Of a stretch of DNA of 10,308 nt, positions 6,215 to 10,308 are shown one piece after another. Below the pieces are notes generated by a model, which did not search any database, was not told where the DNA came from, and saw only the letters and a list, made by a program, of their open reading frames with translations. Source of the DNA: Chromatiaceae bacterium (lineage in GTDB: Bacteria > Pseudomonadota > Gammaproteobacteria > Chromatiales > Chromatiaceae); the NCBI GenBank assembly GCA_024235175.1, contig JACKMX010000011.1:1-10308 (forward strand), written 5' to 3'. How positions within the stretch are numbered: the first letter of the stretch is position 1; each line of letters opens with the position of its first letter. The translations under genes and the position numbers were made by a program.

Positions 6215-9200
6215 TCACCCGAAATATTTTTTCAATGGACCGGTCGGGGTCGGCCCGCACACAAAGAAGGCGGGGCATCTCGGGCACGTCCGCGACGATG
6301 CCTTGGCGGGAAAGCGTCCACCACGAATTTCCTCCAGAAAGCCTGAGAGCTTGTTTTTCCGGGTTTGAAGCTTCCTCGCCGACAGGTCGAGCGGCCGTGC
6401 AGTCTGGTCCGATAAGTGGATAAGCTCGACCTCCGCGCCGGGGAAAGTCTGACGAGCCGCCAGAAGAAAGGCAGCGGCTCCGACATCGTCAGCTTCAGCG
6501 CTGCGAAAATGCCCCGTCTGAATCCGACGCAACGTGCGGCTCCCATCAGGCCGAATAAGTACGTCATCCGGGCGTACGATAATTTCTTCCGCCCCGAAAG
6601 TGAGGCTCAGTGCAGTCGGAGTCTCCGGCGTGTGTCCCTCCCGTTCTTTGAGGAAGAAACGGAGCATGGAGATAGCGAACGTTCTATACTCACCGACGTA
6701 ACCGTGATCGGCGAGACCATGCGCGGCGAAAGCCTCTCCGATTAGCCCCTCTAAACTCTTATCGCCAACGATCAAGCTAACATCAGCAATCACCGCCTGG
6801 AAAACCATGCGAACCGCTTCGTGCATCTGCAAAAACGGAGTCGTGGTCCGCCGCCCACCAACCTGCAAGATGTGCGTGTAGAAAAAACGCCTTGGACAGC
6901 GCTCATAGAGGGCCAATTGCGGTCCGGTGAAACGGAGCCCACCGTCTATCGCGAGCATAATGTCCGCCATTTCTGGTGAGGGCGGCAATACCCCCTTCGG
7001 GTTGACCGATCGTCTCACTAGATTGGTACCCAATCGATCAATAAACGCGGAAAGCGACCGTTTATGGCCATTCGATTTCTGAGTGGGCGCATAAAGAAAA
7101 AGCCGGTCGCGTGCGCGCGATAAAGCAACATAGAAGAGACATTCCTGCTCCTCCGCCTGGCCAGCTTGAAAGACATCCAGCGCGGAACCCTCGGCCCCTT
7201 CCACCATGCCGTCCGGTGGTGGGCATGGTGGTGCAGCTGGCTTCCTTGGGATTGTGTCTGCATTGAGTCCAGGCAGGTGAACAGCACGAAACTCAAGTCC
7301 TTTCGCTCCATGGATTGTCATGAGGCGCACCGCATCGATCCCCTGGGCAGCTGCCGGCAATTGCCGCAGATCGCGGTCGTCACCAAGTCGCACAAGCCGC
7401 CGCACTCGATCGAGCAGCCGGACGATGGGAAGCCCCTGACCGCTTGGCTGAACCCGAAGGAAGTTCATGAACTGCCAAATGGCGATACCGCGCGTACGTT
7501 CGGTGATTTCGTCTGATGCACCAATTCGCGCTGCAATGCGCGTCCTATCAAGCAGAATGGTGGCGAGCACTGTCCAGGGCGCCGAGGTACTGTCGAAGCC
7601 GACCATCGCCGACGCCAGGACGCCCAAAGCTTTGTGACCCGTATAAGTCAAGCCTGAAATTGCGACAGCATCCCGCAACCACACCGCCGGTTCGCCCTCG
7701 TTCGAACGCAAATATTCGAAGACTGTGGCAACGTCCCCAATCGGCATAGCGAATTCAGACATGCAGGCTGCGCGAACAAGGCCCATTGCACGGCGATCGC
7801 TGAGGATCGTCAGCAAAGACAGAAGATCCTTGACTTCCGGACGTTCAAACAAACTGCCCAGAAAAAGAACGGGGATGCCCAGTCGCTCAAGATCTTGCCC
7901 AATTTCAGAAAGTTTCTCGTTACCAGTACAAAGGACGGCCTGATCGCGATAGACATAGCCTTCGCTCCGCATCGCTTCGATAGCCTCGGCGAGTGCAACG
8001 GTTTGCTGTGGTGACTGATCAACCGTGCGGAGCTCTGGATAGCACCCATTTGGTCCACGTTCTGACTCCAGTCCACTGTCGTCATCACCGACCTTCATGC
8101 TGGTTGCGAAATTAGAAAAAGTTTGTACTACCTCCTCAACAGAGCGGTAGTTCCGCTTCAGGCGTCCCCGCTTTCCGCCAGGAAAATCTTCCTCGCCGAA
8201 ACGGATCATGTTGAACGACGAGGCCCCACGAAAGCGGTAGATCGACTGTTTTGCATCACCGACCGACCAAAGATTCCGGCCTTCACCGCACAGGGCCGTC
8301 AAAAGACGGATACTGCTGCGATTAACGTCCTGATATTCGTCGACCAGTACATGGTCATACTGCTCCTGCAGATGAGCCCTGATTTCCGCATTTTCCTCTA
8401 AGAGCCGGACCGGCATCGATACAAGATCGCCAAAATCGACGCAGTGCGCTTGCTGTTTCAAGTGTTCATAGGCTGTATAAACACGTGCAACCTCTTCTGC
8501 ACGTGCAGCAGCCTCCTGATCTTCTGGCGAGGTAGCTCTGTCCACCATGTCGCCTGCTAGTTCAGCGTAGCAAGCTGGATCGACGACCTCGTCCTTTGCA
8601 CGGGAAATTGCCTGGAGTAAATCTGCAATGATTTGAGTCGGGTCATATAAATTGCGGTAATGGTTCAAACCAAGGCGAGGAAATTCATGCTCAAGAAGCT
8701 CTACCGCCTCGGTACGGTCCATCATTCGGGGATCCTTTGGCAGCCCCAGCTCTGTATGGAAACGCCGAATGATATCGAGTCCAAATGCGTGGAAGGTGCC
8801 TATCCACATGGCTGCGGCTGCCGACTTGTGCTTACGGGCAATGCGGTCTCCCATTTCACCAGCAGCCTTGTTGGAAAACGTCAGCAAAAGAATGCGACGA
8901 GGATCAACGCCGTCTTCGAGCAGACCTTCGACACGAGAGGTCAATGTTTGTGTTTTACCAGTGCCTGGCCCTGCTTCCAACAGATAGGCTTCACCACGAT
9001 GTGCCGCAGCTTTTGCTTGCAGCGGATTGGGCTGACGTTTAGTCGTATCGCTTTCAACAATAGGTGTAATAGTCGGCAATAAAAGCGCATCGAAAAGCTG
9101 CTGAGCAACCACATCGAACGGAGCGCGGAGCCTTTCTGCGATCTCCGATGCCGAGCACCCCTCTTCCAGGTGAAGTGCACGCACAACGTGACGAGGCAAT

Positions 9201-9619
9201 AAGAACTCTCGAGCAAACAGGTCCATCTGAACTTCTCGCCGCTGCCTGCGACCGTAGTCCACCACTCTATCAATACCTACTGGTGAGACTTCCGCCGCAC
9301 GCGCCGGGTCAATCTCTAGTATTGGTTCCTCATCGAGATCATCACCAAGTTCGAGATGGCCGATCTCGTGAGCAACAAGAAACGCCTGCTCAAAAGGCGT
9401 TCCAGTATTTTCGTGAAGGATAAGGCCGTCAGCGACAATTAAAGTGGCTCGCCCACCATGGAGCAAAACTGAATCGGTCGCTGTTGCTTCGACGTCAAAA
9501 CCACGCCGCTGGGCTTCAGCTAGAGCAAAATCATATAGTTGGCAGGGGTCCTGACCGTTTTCCTGAGCCTGCCGATGTAGGTCGGCTGCGATCTGCCTCG
9601 CTAGCTCGACCCCGTCCAT
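6215..9619 (-). CDS. ImmA/IrrE metallopeptidase - UvrD/Rep helicase - AddB-like Fe-S domain fusion
   Basis: A 1134-aa fusion. Residues about 1-180 form an ImmA/IrrE-type zinc peptidase, with HEIGH at 84-88 and a likely third ligand, E129, in EVQMDLFAREFLLP. Residues about 195-865 are a superfamily 1A helicase: Walker A GPGTGKT at 217-223, TFSNKAAGEM at 247-256, GTFHAFG, Walker B VDEYQD at 426-431, GDAKQSIYRFRGA at 454-466, NYRS at 490-493, MTIHGAKGLEF at 767-777 and YVALSRARDRL at 830-840. Residues about 890-1134 look like a RecB/AddB-type nuclease domain, with C908 and the C1112, C1115, C1121 set for an Fe-S cluster. Where the catalytic DxK-TG should be, the sequence is RRIQTG (1031-1036), so nuclease activity is doubtful. 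Start at 9619 is one base after the regulator stop; an upstream ATG inside that gene is less likely. Probably ATP-driven DNA unwinding coupled to regulated proteolysis. Confidence 0.93.
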   Translation of the reverse strand: MDGVELARQIAADLHRQAQENGQDPCQLYDFALAEAQRRGFDVEATATDSVLLHGGRATLIVADGLILHENTGTPFEQAFLVAHEIGHLELGDDLDEEPILEIDPARAAEVSPVGIDRVVDYGRRQRREVQMDLFAREFLLPRHVVRALHLEEGCSASEIAERLRAPFDVVAQQLFDALLLPTITPIVESDTTKRQPNPLQAKAAAHRGEAYLLEAGPGTGKTQTLTSRVEGLLEDGVDPRRILLLTFSNKAAGEMGDRIARKHKSAAAAMWIGTFHAFGLDIIRRFHTELGLPKDPRMMDRTEAVELLEHEFPRLGLNHYRNLYDPTQIIADLLQAISRAKDEVVDPACYAELAGDMVDRATSPEDQEAAARAEEVARVYTAYEHLKQQAHCVDFGDLVSMPVRLLEENAEIRAHLQEQYDHVLVDEYQDVNRSSIRLLTALCGEGRNLWSVGDAKQSIYRFRGASSFNMIRFGEEDFPGGKRGRLKRNYRSVEEVVQTFSNFATSMKVGDDDSGLESERGPNGCYPELRTVDQSPQQTVALAEAIEAMRSEGYVYRDQAVLCTGNEKLSEIGQDLERLGIPVLFLGSLFERPEVKDLLSLLTILSDRRAMGLVRAACMSEFAMPIGDVATVFEYLRSNEGEPAVWLRDAVAISGLTYTGHKALGVLASAMVGFDSTSAPWTVLATILLDRTRIAARIGASDEITERTRGIAIWQFMNFLRVQPSGQGLPIVRLLDRVRRLVRLGDDRDLRQLPAAAQGIDAVRLMTIHGAKGLEFRAVHLPGLNADTIPRKPAAPPCPPPDGMVEGAEGSALDVFQAGQAEEQECLFYVALSRARDRLFLYAPTQKSNGHKRSLSAFIDRLGTNLVRRSVNPKGVLPPSPEMADIMLAIDGGLRFTGPQLALYERCPRRFFYTHILQVGGRRTTTPFLQMHEAVRMVFQAVIADVSLIVGDKSLEGLIGEAFAAHGLADHGYVGEYRTFAISMLRFFLKEREGHTPETPTALSLTFGAEEIIVRPDDVLIRPDGSRTLRRIQTGHFRSAEADDVGAAAFLLAARQTFPGAEVELIHLSDQTARPLDLSARKLQTRKNKLSGFLEEIRGGRFPAKASSRTCPRCPAFFVCGPTPTGPLKKYFG

Positions 9620-9620
9620 A

Positions 9621-10208
9621 TTAATCGTCCTCAGCCAACAACTGGGCGCGTTTCGTTTCTGACATACCCGCGTCAATCAACAGTTTCTCAAAAGAAATTG
9701 CTTCACCAGCAGTCGGCTTGATGTCGGCCTTATAGCTTCGTGAAAATCCCGGACCTGAAGTTGCAGAGACTACACTTGAAAGCAAATCCACTGTGCAACC
9801 AAGTGCTCGCGATAACGCAACAAGAAATGACTTCGGAACAGACTCAATCTTGACACGCCGCTCTCTAAACGCTGTGATAACCTGTCGAGGCACGCCCAAT
9901 TGATGCGCAACTTCTCTGAGCTGCGGCACCGACAGATTAGCCAACGGGTCTACCTCACCTGCTAACCGAGCTACAGGACGCGCGTGGTTCTGCCATGCTT
10001 TTTCTATTAACGCTTCCTCAGTTGCTGAGAGCGGGCTTTCGTCATACTCAGCTAAACGCGAAATTTCTCTCGACAGATCCACCAGCTCATCAGCGAATTG
10101 AGGAAAATCCCGCAGATAACTTTCAAGCGTAGCCCTGTCGTGGACTGCTTCGACAGCGAAGGCGTCCAATACTTCTTCGAGTGATGGTGTGGTATTGTCC
10201 AGTGTCAT
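9621..10208 (-). CDS. Predicted transcription regulator with XRE-like helix-turn-helix
   Basis: A 195-aa protein. Residues about 10-60 are helical and include LESYLRDFPQFADEL, a pattern like the short helical repeats seen in some sigma-linked and kinase proteins. Residues about 93-142 form an XRE-like helix-turn-helix (LSVPQLREVAHQLGVPRQVITAFRERR, then FLVALSRALGCTVDLL). The C-terminal 50 residues are unassigned and rather polar. The ATG at 10208 overlaps the stop of the sigma-like gene (ATGA) and has a strong AGGAGG site 6 nt upstream. The stop is one base before the helicase ATG. ImmA/IrrE peptidases commonly cleave XRE-family repressors, so this protein is the obvious candidate substrate of the metallopeptidase domain encoded next; that link is inference. 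It could also be a partner of the sigma-like protein. Confidence 0.75.
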   Translation of the reverse strand: MTLDNTTPSLEEVLDAFAVEAVHDRATLESYLRDFPQFADELVDLSREISRLAEYDESPLSATEEALIEKAWQNHARPVARLAGEVDPLANLSVPQLREVAHQLGVPRQVITAFRERRVKIESVPKSFLVALSRALGCTVDLLSSVVSATSGPGFSRSYKADIKPTAGEAISFEKLLIDAGMSETKRAQLLAEDD

Positions 10209-10308
10209 TGCTCACCTCCTGACATGGCAGCCCGAAGTGCAGCAAAGGCCTTGTCCCGATGGGTTCTTATCGTTTTCTCGGATTTACCAAGCACCTTGGC
10301 AATAGTGA
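10205..10308 (-). CDS. Sigma-factor-like helix-turn-helix protein, C-terminal end only
   Basis: The last 33 complete codons of a gene that enters from the right edge. The visible residues, TIAKVLGKSEKTIRTHRDKA followed by FAALRAAMSGGEQ, read as the recognition helix and following helix of sigma-70 region 4 or a LuxR-like helix-turn-helix (compare TIAxxLGxSExTVRxHxxRA in such domains). The conserved SxKTIxxHxxKA spacing and the downstream alanine-rich helix favour a region-4-like fold. It probably turns on the operon that starts with it, together with the XRE-like protein. With the N-terminus missing I cannot tell a true sigma factor, which needs region 2, from a sigma-like DNA-binding protein. 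Confidence 0.72.
   Translation of the reverse strand, partial: TIAKVLGKSEKTIRTHRDKAFAALRAAMSGGEQ
10211..10220 (-). promoter_or_regulatory. Strong ribosome-binding site of the regulator gene
   Basis: AGGAGGTGAG on the minus strand, with AGGAGG 6 nt before the ATG at 10208. It lies inside the last codons of the sigma-like gene, which supports both the start chosen and translational coupling of the two genes. Confidence 0.8.

Noticed and set aside
6215..9619. Many plus-strand and alternative minus-strand frames of 70-140 aa within the helicase gene
   Set aside because: The helicase frame carries all SF1 motifs in order across the full length; the others lack ribosome-binding sites and protein-like composition.
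1..10308. CRISPR array or tandem repeats
   Set aside because: No regularly spaced direct repeats are seen anywhere in the window.

Overview
The window looks like a bacterial chromosomal accessory region, most likely from a gammaproteobacterium; this guess rests on the style of the proteins, not on a marker gene. Every gene I can support lies on the minus strand, so the reading order is from the right end to the left.

Right and centre (10308 to 4222): one compact operon. It begins with the 3' end of a sigma-factor-like helix-turn-helix gene. Next is a 195-aa protein with an XRE-like helix-turn-helix, then a 1134-aa fusion of an ImmA/IrrE-type zinc metallopeptidase, a UvrD/Rep-type helicase and a RecB/AddB-like Fe-S domain. 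After an 82-bp gap come a 102-aa ubiquitin-like protein of the multiubiquitin family, an E1-like protein (DUF6791 plus ThiF adenylyltransferase) and a zinc-ribbon-like DUF6527 protein. Except at that gap, start and stop codons overlap or nearly touch, so the proteins are probably made together. The set reads as a bacterial ubiquitin-like conjugation module joined to a DNA helicase/protease and its own transcription control. I infer a role in defence or stress response; the sequence does not prove it. No JAB-type deubiquitinase and no separate canonical E2 is seen in the window.

Middle left (about 4220 to 1300): a gene graveyard. A YhaO-type (SbcD-like) metallophosphoesterase gene is broken by a one-base frameshift. 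Its partner, a YhaN-type (SbcC-like) ATPase gene, is cut off after about 30 codons and joined to the 3' end of an unrelated gene. A truncated DUF429-like ORF follows, then AT-rich noncoding DNA with a tRNA-Cys-like fragment, then a decayed IS200/IS605 transposase (tnpA) with a strong hairpin near its 3' end.

Left end (1289 to 1): ordinary genes return. A small two-helix membrane protein precedes a Na+/phosphate cotransporter-family gene that runs off the left edge. The decayed stretch therefore forms the boundary between core-like genes and the accessory operon.
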